A stretch of 64,000 nt of DNA from Comamonas testosteroni (GCF_000761245.1 NZ_AWOR01000026.1:124001-188000); one strand, 5' to 3'. Counted from the stretch's first letter, positions 1 to 9,238 are shown. Notes: generated from the letters alone by a model not told the origin. Numbers and translations: made by a program.

Positions 1-1
1 C

Positions 2-619
2 CCCTTCACACTGGTGTTCGAACGTGCCGGCCTGCTGGGCGCTGCCGCCGTGATGAATGCCGTGGTACTGACCTCGGTGCTGTCGGCCGGCAACTCCGGC
101 ATGTATGCCTCCACCCGCATGCTGTATGCGCTGGCCAAGCAGGGCATGGCGCCCAAGGTGTTCGCCCAGGTCAACACGCGCGGCGTGCCCGTGCTGGCAC
201 TGATCGCCACCACCGTGATTGCCGCTCTGTGCTTTCTGACCAATATCTTCAGCCCTGAAGTCGTCTACATCTGGCTGCTGAATCTGTCCGGCATGTGCGG
301 CTTCGTCGCCTGGCTTGGCATTGCCATCAGCCACTACCGTTTCCGCAAGGGCTGCGAAGTGCAGAACTACGATATGAACCAGCTGCCTTACAAGGCAGCG
401 GCCTTCCCCTTCGGCCCCATCTTCGCCTTTGTGCTGTGCCTGATCATCACCTTGGGCCAGAACTATGAGAACCTGATCAAGGACCAGATCGACTGGGTCG
501 GCGCCATTGCCACCTATATCGGCCTGCCTCTGTTCCTGGTCATCTGGTTTGGCTACAAATGGGTCAAGGGCACCAAGATCGTCAAATACGCGGAGATGGA
601 TCTGAACGGCTCGCGTTAA
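2..619 (+). CDS. APC-family amino acid permease, LysP-like, C-terminal part
   Basis: The reading frame is open from the left window edge, so this is the last ~205 residues of a longer inner-membrane amino acid/proton symporter. The segment after PFTLVFERAG holds several hydrophobic helices and the run YASTRMLYALAKQG, typical of the lysine/aromatic permease branch of the APC superfamily (family knowledge). The GTG at 14 is an internal codon, not a start. Substrate cannot be fixed from this fragment; lysine is a guess from similarity to LysP. A hairpin terminator follows directly. Confidence 0.85.
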   Translation, partial: PFTLVFERAGLLGAAAVMNAVVLTSVLSAGNSGMYASTRMLYALAKQGMAPKVFAQVNTRGVPVLALIATTVIAALCFLTNIFSPEVVYIWLLNLSGMCGFVAWLGIAISHYRFRKGCEVQNYDMNQLPYKAAAFPFGPIFAFVLCLIITLGQNYENLIKDQIDWVGAIATYIGLPLFLVIWFGYKWVKGTKIVKYAEMDLNGSR

Positions 620-645
620 TACCTAGTCATTTTTGACTTCCGCCC

Positions 646-677
646 AAGGCAGCCCCGGCAACGGCGCTGCCTTTTTT
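646..677 (+). terminator. Rho-independent terminator after the permease
   Basis: GGCAGC (648-653) pairs with GCTGCC (666-671), followed by six T. It sits 27 bases after the permease stop codon. Confidence 0.8.
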
Positions 678-807
678 GCGTCCTGTGCTGGCCCCAAAAA
701 TGCTGTCGAATAGTCCCAACAGACGATTCATGTCATGACAAATATCTGAAAAATAAATGCTCGCAGGCGGTGGCCTGCACCGTTTTTTCACTAGGAAAAC
801 AAGAGCA

Positions 808-2184
808 ATGCAACAAAAGACGATAAGCACAGCGTTGATGCTGTGCATAGGCTTGCTGAGCGCAGGAGCCGCCTGTGCCAAGGTTCCCGCCACGGAAGCC
901 GACAAGCTGGGCAAGGAGCTGACCTGCACCGGTGCCATCAAAGCCGGCAATGCCGACGGCAGCATCCCGCCATTCACGGGCAAGATCCTGGGCGTTCCGC
1001 CCGGCGTGAAGTTCACCAAGTCCGTGGGACAGTTCCAGCCCGATATCTACGCCAATGAAAAGCCGCTGTTCGAGATCACGGCCGCCAATATGGCGCAATA
1101 TGGCGACAAGCTCAGCGCCGGTCAGAAGGCGCTGCTCAGCAAGTTCCCCACCACCATGCGCATTCCCGTCTATCCGGGCCACCGCGACTTCCGTTATGAC
1201 GACGATATCTGCGCCGTCATCAAGCGCAATGCGCTGGAAGCCGAGGTAGTCAACGACGGCAATGGAGTCAAGGGCTTCATGGGCGCTCTGCCCTTCCCCA
1301 TTCCCAAGACCGGCCTGGAACTGCTCTGGAACAACCTCATGCCCAGCCGCGCCAGCACCGAAGAGGTGGAACGCGACATGGCACTGGTGGGCGCAGGCGG
1401 CGATATCGCCTGGGGCCGCACCAGCTACATACAGCTCAGCCGCTATGACTCCAAGGAGAACCTGGGCAAGCCCAACGAAGGCAAGTACGCCTATGTGACC
1501 AACTTCTCCATCCTGCCCGAGCGCGAAAAAGGCAGCGTGATCCTGTCCATAGAGCCCATGAACTTCGGCACGGACAAGCGCCTGGCCTGGAACTACGATC
1601 CCGGCACCCGCCGCGTACGCCAGCTGCCCGAGTTCGGCTATGACCAGCCCGCCCCGGGAACCAGCGGCAAGGCGACCATCGACTCCGAGCGCCTGTTCAA
1701 CGGTGGCTCCGAGCGCTATGAGTGGACCCTGCACGGCAAGCGCGAGATGTTCATTCCGGCCAACACCTTCCGCATCAACCAGCAGATGAAATACGCCGAT
1801 CTGCTCAAGCCAGGTCACCCCAACCCGGCCTACACCCGCTATGAACTGCGCCGCGTCTGGGTGCTGGAGGGCAAGCTCAAGCCCGGCTTCCGTCACCTGT
1901 ACTCCAAGCGTGTGATGTTCATCGACGAGGACACCGGCCACGCCGTCTCGGGTGATTTCTACGACGCACGCGGCCAGTTGTGGCAGCACGGTGAAATCAA
2001 TTACTACTACGCCTACGACATCAAGAAATGGCACGCGGGCACATCGTTCTACTATGACCTCAATGCCGGCTCCTATGTGAGCATGAATCTGGTCCAGGAG
2101 CGCCCCAAGGCACCGATTCTGGGCAAGGACGACCTCAAGCCGAGCCAGTACACCCCCGAGGCGATTCGCAACCTGGGCAACTGA
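808..2184 (+). CDS. DUF1329 family exported protein
   Basis: 458-residue protein of the DUF1329 family, periplasmic or outer-membrane-associated proteins of about 450 residues, often encoded with DUF1302 outer-membrane proteins and RND exporters (family knowledge). The N-terminus MQQKTISTALMLCIGLLSAG followed by AACA is a clear Sec signal peptide. I chose ATG 808 because AGGAAAAC lies just upstream and the signal peptide starts there; an in-frame ATG at 757 would add 17 non-signal residues. No DUF1302 gene is next to it, so it stands alone between two terminators. The exact role is unknown. Confidence 0.85.
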   Translation: MQQKTISTALMLCIGLLSAGAACAKVPATEADKLGKELTCTGAIKAGNADGSIPPFTGKILGVPPGVKFTKSVGQFQPDIYANEKPLFEITAANMAQYGDKLSAGQKALLSKFPTTMRIPVYPGHRDFRYDDDICAVIKRNALEAEVVNDGNGVKGFMGALPFPIPKTGLELLWNNLMPSRASTEEVERDMALVGAGGDIAWGRTSYIQLSRYDSKENLGKPNEGKYAYVTNFSILPEREKGSVILSIEPMNFGTDKRLAWNYDPGTRRVRQLPEFGYDQPAPGTSGKATIDSERLFNGGSERYEWTLHGKREMFIPANTFRINQQMKYADLLKPGHPNPAYTRYELRRVWVLEGKLKPGFRHLYSKRVMFIDEDTGHAVSGDFYDARGQLWQHGEINYYYAYDIKKWHAGTSFYYDLNAGSYVSMNLVQERPKAPILGKDDLKPSQYTPEAIRNLGN

Positions 2185-2232
2185 TAGACAACAGGTGGTT
2201 CAGCCACCGCGCGCACCGCACCGAAAGGTTAA

Positions 2233-2258
2233 AGAGAGGCCATGAGCCTCTCTTTTTT
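2233..2258 (+). terminator. Terminator after the DUF1329 gene
   Basis: AGAGAGGC (2233-2240) pairs with GCCTCTCT (2246-2253) around a 5-base loop, followed by a T run. Confidence 0.85.
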
Positions 2259-2259
2259 A

Positions 2260-2653
2260 TGGCCGCTCCCGCGCCGAAACCGCAGCGCGCCCCAGCATAT
2301 GCGCGGGCAGCGTGCTAGGATGAAACACGGCGCCAGCATTGAAAATACATAGCAGTTGGTGCCGTTTTTCTCTGTCTTCGAGTCGATTTCAACGTGAGCA
2401 TCATTCACAAGCAGCCAACGACCCACCCGGTCGCATGGCAGGGCGCGGATCTGGCGGGCGCCGCCTCCCGGACTCATCGGCCATCCGCCGACCCCCTTGC
2501 CGCCATCGATGCCATGCGGGCCTGGTTCGGACAACGCCTCGAGTCACTTTGGAACAAGGCGTCCCCTCGGCCAATGTCGCAGCCTCGTCCTGTTTTTAAT
2601 CCCTGCACAACAAAGCCCGACTAAGCTTGCAGAGGATTTAGTTCGCCGCAATC
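2260..2653 (+). other. Intergenic stretch, no convincing gene
   Basis: About 390 bases before the SulP gene. Short open frames exist here (for example 2394-2624) but they resemble no family I know. The stretch probably carries the SulP promoter and leader. Confidence 0.5.
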
Positions 2654-4378
2654 ATGACTTCCATGCAATCCCTGGCCCGATGGCTGCCCTTTCTCAATTG
2701 GCCCAAACCGACTTTCGGCCTGCTGCGCGGCGAGTTCTGGGCCGGCCTGACCGTGGGCCTGATGTTGCTGCCCCAGGGCGTGGCTTACGCCGCGCTGGCG
2801 GGCATGCCGCTGATCACCGGCATCTACGCCTCCATCATTCCGGCCGCAGTGGCCATTCTCTTCAGCCCCTCACCCCGGCTGGGCGTGGGGCCGACGGCGC
2901 TGAGCGCCTTGCTGATCGGCGCCTCTTTGACCGGCATGGCCGAGCCGGGCTCGGCCCAGTGGGTGGCCCTTGCGGCATGGATGGCGATTCTGTCGGGCCT
3001 GGTGCAGTGGAGTCTGGGTGTGGTGCGCGCGGGCTGGCTGCTCAATCTGGTCACCTCCCCCGTACTGGCAGGCTTCACCCAGGCTGCTGCGCTGTTGATT
3101 CTGGCTTCGCAGCTGCCCACCCTGCTGGGCATGCGCGCTGACTGGTCCACCGTCTGGCATTCGCCGTCCATCTATCTGTTCAGCATCCAGTCCATCGCCT
3201 ACGGCCTGGTCAGCATGGCCTTGCTGATGCTGGCCAAGAAATGGCGTCCTGCTTTTCCATCGGCCATTTTCATCATCGGCCTGAGCGGCTTCATCAGCTG
3301 GATCACGGGTTTTGCCGATGCGGGCGGCTCCGTGATCGGCCACCTGCCTGCGGGGCTGCCCAGCTTCCAATGGCCAGGCATGCTCGACTGGGAGCAGTTC
3401 GGCGCCCTGGTCATGCCGGTGCTGGTCATCTCCCTGGTCAGCTTTCTGGAGACAGCCTCCAGCGCCCAGGTCGAGCATCAGCAGGCCGGCACGCGCTGGA
3501 ACGAGAACCAGGATTTGATCGCCCAGGGCCTGTCCAAGATCAGCGCCGGACTGTTCGGCAGCTTTGCCACCAGCGCTTCTTTCTCACGCTCTGCCGTCAA
3601 CTTGCTCGCAGGTGCCAGGACCGGCTATGCCAACGTCTTTTCCATTTTGCTGGTGGTTGTGGTCGTGCTCTGGTTCATTCCCTGGCTCTACCATGTGCCC
3701 CAGGCAACGCTGGCTGCCATCGTGATCACCGCCGTGCTCAACCTGGTCAAGCCCAGCGCGATTCTCAAGCTTTTCAAGATCTCCAAGGTCGAAGCATGCA
3801 TCAGCGTCGCCACGCTGGTGCTGACCATCGTCACCGCCCCGCGCATGTACTGGGGAGTGTTCGCGGGCATCATGCTCAGCCAAGCCTACTACCTCTATCA
3901 CCACCTGCACCCGCGCATCATCGAGGTCGGCGAGCATCCCGACGGCAGCCTGCGCAGCCGCCAGCTTTGGCAATTGCCCCCCCTGGCACCTGAAGTCGTG
4001 GCTCTGCGCATGGACGCAGACCTGGACTTTGCCACGGCCACGGCACTTGAGCGCTACGCGGCCGATGCCCTGCAGCAAGCGCCCCAGGCCAGGGATCTGG
4101 CACTGCTGATGCAATCCATCAACAGCATAGACATCACCGGAGTCGAAACCTTTGCCCGCCTGGAACGCCTGGTCGCATTGCGGGGCGGTCTGCTGCACGT
4201 GGTGGGGTTGAAGTTGCCGGCCGAGCAAAGGCTGCAGCGCGCCGGCCTGCTGCACAAGGAAGGCAGCCCCATCAGGCTCTATCGCACGGATGCCGACTTT
4301 CTTCGAACGCTTGGCAATTTCCCCACAGAACTGACTCGGATCAACGCTGACGAAAAGCCTACATCCACAAAAAGATAG
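2654..4378 (+). CDS. SulP family anion transporter with STAS domain
   Basis: 574-residue inner-membrane transporter of the SulP/SLC26 family. The N-terminal ~400 residues are a multi-helix permease core with the typical GLTVGLMLLPQGVAYAALAG signature. The C-terminal ~150 residues form a STAS domain (LRMDADLDFATATALERY, then the SINSIDITGVETF phospho-site-like segment). Substrates of the family include sulfate, bicarbonate and dicarboxylates; the substrate here is not determinable. AGAGGA is some distance upstream of ATG 2654, so ATG 2663 is a possible alternative start. Single gene, no obvious operon partner. Confidence 0.93.
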   Translation: MTSMQSLARWLPFLNWPKPTFGLLRGEFWAGLTVGLMLLPQGVAYAALAGMPLITGIYASIIPAAVAILFSPSPRLGVGPTALSALLIGASLTGMAEPGSAQWVALAAWMAILSGLVQWSLGVVRAGWLLNLVTSPVLAGFTQAAALLILASQLPTLLGMRADWSTVWHSPSIYLFSIQSIAYGLVSMALLMLAKKWRPAFPSAIFIIGLSGFISWITGFADAGGSVIGHLPAGLPSFQWPGMLDWEQFGALVMPVLVISLVSFLETASSAQVEHQQAGTRWNENQDLIAQGLSKISAGLFGSFATSASFSRSAVNLLAGARTGYANVFSILLVVVVVLWFIPWLYHVPQATLAAIVITAVLNLVKPSAILKLFKISKVEACISVATLVLTIVTAPRMYWGVFAGIMLSQAYYLYHHLHPRIIEVGEHPDGSLRSRQLWQLPPLAPEVVALRMDADLDFATATALERYAADALQQAPQARDLALLMQSINSIDITGVETFARLERLVALRGGLLHVVGLKLPAEQRLQRAGLLHKEGSPIRLYRTDADFLRTLGNFPTELTRINADEKPTSTKR

Positions 4379-4418
4379 GGGGCGCTGCTACACTGACGGT
4401 CATCATTGATAGTTTGTC

Positions 4419-5213
4419 GTGACCTCATCCGCCCCCCACCAATCCGTGTTTTTGCGCGATCTGCGCCTTGCCACCGCACACAACCTGGTGACTCGCGCGG
4501 GCGGTAGCGATAACCGTCTGCCCACTGACACGCCCACCCATTACCTGCAAGCGCTGATTGATGGCTTGTGCGCACTGTCTTTGCGAGACCCTCTCACTGG
4601 GCTGGCCAACCGGCGCCATTTTCGCTCCGTGATCGAGCGCGAGATCGACCGCGTGGCCCGCTCCGGAGAAACCGCACTGCTGCTGATGCTGGACATCGAC
4701 CACTTCAAGCAGATCAACGACGAGCACGGCCATATTGCTGGCGATATGGTGCTGCAGTCCGTTGCACAGACCCTGTCCGAAATCATTCGCCCCATGGACA
4801 CCCTGGCGCGCTTCGGTGGTGAAGAATTCGCCATAGTGCTGCCGGTGTGCCCTGCGCATCAAGGCCGTGCGGTCGCCGAGCGCCTGCGCCAGGCCATCGA
4901 AAGCAACTCCATCGCAGTGTCCTCCGGCCAGTCGCTCAAGGTCACTGTGAGTATTGGCGGGGTCTACGCCCAGCAATGGATTCGCAGCACGGCGCAGCTG
5001 TGGACCGAGCGAGCCGATCGCCAGCTCTACCTGGCCAAATCGGCGGGACGCAACCGCGTCTGCGTGGAAGATCCGCCCGACAGTACGGTGAGTGCTGAGG
5101 AAAAAAGCCTTCTTTTCAGCCCTTTGCCCGCCTCCTCGTTAGAGGAAAATGTCTCTGACAATACAGCACCAGACGTAAACACCGACGCCGCAAGCCAGGT
5201 CATAACGCCTTGA
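4419..5213 (+). CDS. Diguanylate cyclase with intact GGEEF active site and I-site
   Basis: 264-residue GGDEF-domain protein expected to make cyclic di-GMP from two GTP. The catalytic GGEEF motif is at about residues 133-137, and RPMD lies exactly five residues before it, matching the RxxD product-inhibition site. The domain opens with DPLTGLANRRHF near residue 58. No transmembrane helix or recognised sensor domain is visible in the ~50 residues before it, so it looks cytoplasmic. The start is GTG 4419. The stop is followed four bases later by the MinD-like gene, so the two are probably cotranscribed. Confidence 0.93.
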   Translation: MTSSAPHQSVFLRDLRLATAHNLVTRAGGSDNRLPTDTPTHYLQALIDGLCALSLRDPLTGLANRRHFRSVIEREIDRVARSGETALLLMLDIDHFKQINDEHGHIAGDMVLQSVAQTLSEIIRPMDTLARFGGEEFAIVLPVCPAHQGRAVAERLRQAIESNSIAVSSGQSLKVTVSIGGVYAQQWIRSTAQLWTERADRQLYLAKSAGRNRVCVEDPPDSTVSAEEKSLLFSPLPASSLEENVSDNTAPDVNTDAASQVITP

Positions 5214-5217
5214 GACG

Positions 5218-6069
5218 ATGGACACCTTGGCCCCTCACCCTACTTTGCCCGCTCATATATCCATGGAAGATGCCCTGCGGGCGCCTGGCCGCAACAAGCA
5301 GGCCCACATCATTGCCGTCACCAGCGGCAAAGGCGGTGTCGGCAAGACTTTCGTCTCTGCCAATCTGGCTGCAGCTCTGACGCGTCATGGCTTCAACGTG
5401 CTGGTATTGGACGCAGACCTGGGCCTGGCCAATCTGGATGTAGTGCTCAACCTCTACCCCAAGGTCACGCTGCACGATGTGTTCACAGGTCGCTCCACGC
5501 TGGATGATGCCATTCTGACCACGCCTGGCGGCTATTCGGTGCTGCTGGCAGGCTCGGGCATGATCGAGTACTCGCGCCTCACCCCCGAGATTCGTTCCCA
5601 GTTCATGCGCACGGTGGAGCTGCTGCGCCCTCGCTACGACATCATCCTGCTCGACACCGGTGCCGGCATCTCGGATGTGGTGCTGTTCTCCGTCTCTCTG
5701 GCAACCGAAGTGCTGGTCGTGGCCACGCCCGAGCCCACTTCGCTGACCGATGCCTACGCCGCCATCAAGGTGCTGGCCCTGCAGCAAAAGCGCCAGCAGA
5801 TCCGCCTGGTCATCAACCAGGCGCAACGCCCCGGCGATGGCCGCGCCATCACGGGCCAGCTGCAGCAGGTGCTCAACCGCTTCGTGACCACCGAGTCCGG
5901 CCAGCCGCTGCAGCTGACCCACTGGGGCGATATTCCGGTCGACTCTGCCGTGCGCGAGGCCGTGATGCGCCGCCAGTTGCTGCTGCAGGCCATGCCCGGA
6001 GCACCCGCATCCCTCGCAGTGGCACAGCTGTCCAATAAAATCAAGGCAGAGCTGACGGCCCCGGTCTGA
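5218..6069 (+). CDS. MinD/ParA-like ATPase (FlhG-type)
   Basis: 283-residue P-loop ATPase of the MinD/ParA group. A deviant Walker A motif SGKGGVGKT is near residues 38-46, followed by the VLVLDADLGLANLD segment and IILLDTGAGISD. These single-domain MinD-like proteins include FlhG/YlxH, which control flagellar number and position. No flhF or flagellar genes are in view, so that role is only a possibility. It begins four bases after the diguanylate cyclase, suggesting coordinated control of surface or motility functions. Confidence 0.88.
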   Translation: MDTLAPHPTLPAHISMEDALRAPGRNKQAHIIAVTSGKGGVGKTFVSANLAAALTRHGFNVLVLDADLGLANLDVVLNLYPKVTLHDVFTGRSTLDDAILTTPGGYSVLLAGSGMIEYSRLTPEIRSQFMRTVELLRPRYDIILLDTGAGISDVVLFSVSLATEVLVVATPEPTSLTDAYAAIKVLALQQKRQQIRLVINQAQRPGDGRAITGQLQQVLNRFVTTESGQPLQLTHWGDIPVDSAVREAVMRRQLLLQAMPGAPASLAVAQLSNKIKAELTAPV

Positions 6070-6084
6070 GCTGCATCACCGTCG

Positions 6085-6894
6085 ATGCAGCAGCCGCGCG
6101 GCCGCCCCCCGGATATCGACGTGGCCGACATACTCAACATCTCCTGCTACAAATTCACGCCCCTGCCCGACGCCGACCAGTTGCGCCAGACGCTGCTGGC
6201 GCGTGCACATGACCTGAGCCTCAAGGGCACGGTGCTGCTGGCCGAAGAAGGCATCAACTTTTTCCTGGCCGGCCCTGCCCAGGCCGTTCGCAGCTTTGTG
6301 GACCAGCTCAAGCAAGACCCGCGTTTTGCCGACCTGGCTCCCAAGGAAAGCTGGTCCGAAACCGTCCCCTTTCGCAAAATGCTGGTCAAGGTCAAGAACG
6401 AGATCATCCGCATGGATCATCCCGCCATTCGACCCGCCCATGGCCGTGCGCCATCGGTCAGCCCGGTCACGCTGCGCCGCTGGCTGGAGCAAGGCCATGA
6501 CGACGAGGGCCGCGAGGTGGTGACGCTGGACACGCGCAACGACTACGAAGTGGACGAAGGCGCATTTGCCGGCACGATCGACTGGCGCCTGGGCAAGTTC
6601 ACCGAATTCCCGCCTACACTGCGCCAGCACAAGGATGAACTTGCCGGCAAGACCGTGGTCAGCTACTGCACGGGCGGCATCCGCTGCGAAAAGGCCGCCA
6701 TCCTCATGCAGGATGAAGGCATCGAAAACGTCTACCAGCTCGAAGGCGGCATCCTCAAATATTTCGAGGAAACCGACGGCAAGTTCTACGACGGCGGCTG
6801 CTTTGTCTTTGACGGCCGCGACTCGCTGGGCACCGATCTGTCGCGCACCGAGCTGGTTCACCCCCGCCCCATCAAAAAGCATCTGATGGACTAA
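6085..6894 (+). CDS. trhO: tRNA uridine-34 5-hydroxylase / rhodanese-like sulfurtransferase
   Basis: 269-residue TrhO (YceA) protein, which hydroxylates uridine 34 in certain tRNAs using oxygen. The N-terminal TrhO domain contains ILNISCYKF and LLAEEGINFFLAG; the C-terminal rhodanese domain has the active-site loop CTGGIRC at about residues 195-201. GTG 6121 (start of VADILNISCYKF) is an alternative start that would remove 12 weakly conserved residues. The last codons overlap the first unit of the tandem repeat described at 6881-7197. Confidence 0.93.
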   Translation: MQQPRGRPPDIDVADILNISCYKFTPLPDADQLRQTLLARAHDLSLKGTVLLAEEGINFFLAGPAQAVRSFVDQLKQDPRFADLAPKESWSETVPFRKMLVKVKNEIIRMDHPAIRPAHGRAPSVSPVTLRRWLEQGHDDEGREVVTLDTRNDYEVDEGAFAGTIDWRLGKFTEFPPTLRQHKDELAGKTVVSYCTGGIRCEKAAILMQDEGIENVYQLEGGILKYFEETDGKFYDGGCFVFDGRDSLGTDLSRTELVHPRPIKKHLMD

Positions 6895-7197
6895 GCCGCC
6901 CTGTCTGGGTGACTCTCAAAAAAAAAGGAGCGGCCAGCGCTTGTCATCAAAAGATTTCAGATACAAATCTATCTGAAATTCATGATACAAAAGCGCTAGC
7001 CGCTTCTTATTCAATAGCAGATTGATGCTGCTTAATCTGATGGATCTAATGGACTAGGCTGTCCTGTCTGGGCGACTCTCAAAAAAGGAGCGGCTAGCGC
7101 TTGCCATCAAACGATTTCAGATACAAATACATCTGAAATCCATGATACAAAAGCGCTAGCCGCTTCTTATTCGATAGCAGATTGATGCTGCTTATCT
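6881..7197. repeat. Tandem 163-bp repeat with nested hairpin between convergent genes
   Basis: Two diverged copies start at 6881 and 7044, exactly 163 bases apart. Each copy contains the trhO-like tail ATCTRATGGACTA, then CCTGTCTGGG, a poly-A run, and a large hairpin (GAGCGGCTAGCGCTTG against AAGCGCTAGCCGC) with an inner stem (ATTTCAGATA / TATCTGAAAT-like). The first copy includes the last codons and stop of trhO; the second runs up to the wrbA-like stop on the other strand. It probably works as a two-way terminator for these convergent genes. Confidence 0.85.
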
Positions 7198-7746
7198 TGC
7201 CCAGCGCGCTGCAGCGCTGGCCACGCGCTCGCCAAACTGGCGTGCGGTTTCCAGATCGCCAGCGGCCATCTCGCCGGCCGATGAGTCAGAGGGTGACTGT
7301 GCCATGGCACCGCAGAAACTGCCCATCCAGTTCACATCGTTGCGCTGGGCGGCCTTGGTGTTCGAAGGCAGCAGGCCCAGTCCCACCCACACGCCGCCAT
7401 GCTGCATGGCCAGGTGGTAGAAATAATCGAGCGTGACCTGCTTGTCGCCCTGCACGCTCGCGCTGTTGGTAAAGCCGGCAAACAGCTTGTCCTTCCAGGC
7501 CTGGGCAAACCAGGCCTTGGACGAGGTATCGGCAAATTTCTTGAATTGCCAGCTCGGAGCGGCCATATAGGTCGGTGCGCCGAAGACGATGGCATCGGCC
7601 GCAGCCAGTTGCTCCCAGCCACCTTCGGGCAAATTGCCATCGGCGTCGATGGCCAGCAACTGTGCGCCCGCGCCCTGGGCCACGGATTGCGCCACGCGCT
7701 GGGTATGGCCGTAGCCGGAGTGGTAGACCACAACGATATTGCTCAT
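7192..7746 (-). CDS. Flavodoxin-family NAD(P)H:quinone oxidoreductase, WrbA-like
   Basis: 184-residue flavodoxin-fold protein. The N-terminus SNIVVVYHSGYGHTQRVA is the FMN phosphate-binding loop, and VFGAPTYMAAPSWQFKKF is the second flavin-binding loop, typical of WrbA-like NAD(P)H:quinone reductases that limit semiquinone stress. The start is placed at 7746 because a purine-rich ribosome site (AGGAAAGAAGAAA) precedes it; the longer frame to 7827 adds a non-conserved leader. It is followed on the same strand, upstream in sequence order, by DoxX and pirin genes, which suggests a redox-stress cluster. Confidence 0.88.
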   Translation of the reverse strand: MSNIVVVYHSGYGHTQRVAQSVAQGAGAQLLAIDADGNLPEGGWEQLAAADAIVFGAPTYMAAPSWQFKKFADTSSKAWFAQAWKDKLFAGFTNSASVQGDKQVTLDYFYHLAMQHGGVWVGLGLLPSNTKAAQRNDVNWMGSFCGAMAQSPSDSSAGEMAAGDLETARQFGERVASAAARWAR

Positions 7747-7938
7747 GATTTCTTCTTTCCTGCTTTTTCTGCTTTTCCTGCTTGCATCGGCGCAGCCATC
7801 CGCCGCGCCATCCTGCATCTGTGCCAAATAAAGGCCCGCCGGATTGACACCCGGCGAGCCTTGTCTTGCGAAAGCGCACTAGCTTATCAAAGCCATGACC
7901 GCTTGCGCACTTTCAGCCTGTGCTGCCCAAGCTTTGCC

Positions 7939-8361
7939 TTAGCCTTTGCGGCCGTCCATGCTCCAGGCGCCTGCCCCATGGGCGGCGTAGCCAAGCAGAC
8001 CGCCGACCACAGCGATGTTCTTCCAGAACAGCAGCTGCTGCATCATGGCCGCTTCTGCGGGCACGCCCCAGAAGTTATGGAAGAAGAAGCTGGCAATCAG
8101 CGTGAAAAATCCCAGGATCAAGGCCGCGCAGCGCGTATGCCAGCCCAGCAATATGGCCAGACCGCCCACGATCTCGATCACCAGGCCCACCGCCACTGCG
8201 ACCTGGGGCATGGGCATGCCCACCGACGCTGCATAGCCCACGGTGCCCGCGAAGCCGCTGATTTTCTGAATGCCCGCAGGCAGGAACAACAGGGCAATCA
8301 GCACACGGCCCAACAGGTCCAGAGGATTTCGCAATTGATTCAACATTTCAACTCCATTCAT
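7939..8361 (-). CDS. DoxX family membrane protein
   Basis: 140-residue protein with about four transmembrane helices, matching the DoxX/DoxD-like family of small inner-membrane proteins linked to thiol or quinone redox. Visible family features are LLGRVLIALLFLPAGIQKI, the glycine-rich second helix and GWHTRCAALILGFF. ATG 8346 (MLNQLRN) is an alternative start five residues in. It lies between pirin and the WrbA-like gene on the same strand. Confidence 0.9.
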   Translation of the reverse strand: MNGVEMLNQLRNPLDLLGRVLIALLFLPAGIQKISGFAGTVGYAASVGMPMPQVAVAVGLVIEIVGGLAILLGWHTRCAALILGFFTLIASFFFHNFWGVPAEAAMMQQLLFWKNIAVVGGLLGYAAHGAGAWSMDGRKG

Positions 8362-8415
8362 TGCGACCCAGGGCCGCCTTGGTTCATATCAGCACAAGCC
8401 TTGAAACAGTCAGGC

Positions 8416-9117
8416 TCAAGGCTCCAGGTCAAACACCAGAACTTCCGCAGCCCGGCCATTGGCAAGGCGCAGGCGCTCCTCATTTTCAATAAGTGCGGCG
8501 TCGCCGCTTGTCAGCTTTTGTCCATTCACGTCCAGCTCGCCACGCACCAGGTGCACATAGGTCTTGCGCCCGGCCGGCAGGGCCACATCGGCAGCCTCTG
8601 CGGCGTCGAACAGACCGGCATACAAGCGTGCATCGGCGTTCATGGGAACCGAGCCCTCGGCACCGTCGGGTGAAGCCACCAGACACAGACGTCCACGCTT
8701 TTGTGCCTCGCTGAATGTCTTTTGGGCATAGCCTGGCTCGATACCGGTGCGTGCGGGCAGCAGCCAGATCTGCAGAAAGTGCGTGGTCTGCTCCTTGGCG
8801 TAGTTCTGCTCGCTGTGCACCACCCCCGAGCCCGCGCTCATGCGCTGCACCTCTCCAGGCAGGATGGGGGTTTCATTGCCCATGCTGTCCTTGTGCGAGA
8901 GAGCACCCTCGAGCACATAGCTGATGATTTCCATATCGCGGTGGCCGTGCGAGCCAAAGCCCGTGCCGGGGGCAATCCGGTCTTCGTTGATCACGCGCAG
9001 ATTGCCGAAACCCATATGGCGCGGGTCGTAGTAACCGGCAAACGAAAAGCTGTGATAAGACTTGAGCCAGCCGTGGTCGGCGTAGCCGCGTTCCTGGGAT
9101 TTGCGCAGAGTCATCAT
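8416..9117 (-). CDS. Pirin family protein (YhhW-like bicupin)
   Basis: 233-residue bicupin of the pirin family. Metal-binding residues are visible in the N-terminal cupin (GSHGHRDMEIISY, then VVHSEQN). Related proteins such as YhhW act as quercetinases, but physiological roles vary. The start is set at ATG 9117, preceded by a GGAAG ribosome site; a longer frame to 9210 would run through the LysR operator region and adds nothing conserved. Divergent from the LysR gene at 9239, its probable regulator. Confidence 0.9.
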   Translation of the reverse strand: MMTLRKSQERGYADHGWLKSYHSFSFAGYYDPRHMGFGNLRVINEDRIAPGTGFGSHGHRDMEIISYVLEGALSHKDSMGNETPILPGEVQRMSAGSGVVHSEQNYAKEQTTHFLQIWLLPARTGIEPGYAQKTFSEAQKRGRLCLVASPDGAEGSVPMNADARLYAGLFDAAEAADVALPAGRKTYVHLVRGELDVNGQKLTSGDAALIENEERLRLANGRAAEVLVFDLEP

Positions 9118-9208
9118 GGTGTGCTTCCTTTCGTTCAAGTGACTGTCTCTATGGGCTCTACTGTAGAAGTCGCCTGCCAGGCTGTGGCTGAACGGCGTTG
9201 ATGGCATC

Positions 9209-9225
9209 ATTCAAACTGTTTGAAT
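9209..9225. promoter_or_regulatory. 17-bp perfect palindrome between pirin and lysR genes
   Basis: ATTCAAAC - T - GTTTGAAT is a perfect inverted repeat ending 14 bases before the LysR start codon, in the divergent promoter region. It has the T-N11-A layout expected of a LysR-type regulator box, so it is the probable autoregulatory and activation site. Confidence 0.7.
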
Positions 9226-9238
9226 CATCAATCCCACC

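Noticed and set aside
733-2034. 433-codon minus-strand open frame
   Set aside because: It is antisense to the DUF1329 gene, has the skewed His/Gly/Val composition of a GC-rich shadow frame and no recognisable protein.
2394-2624. 76-codon frame before the SulP gene
   Set aside because: No family resemblance and no ribosome site; more likely leader sequence.
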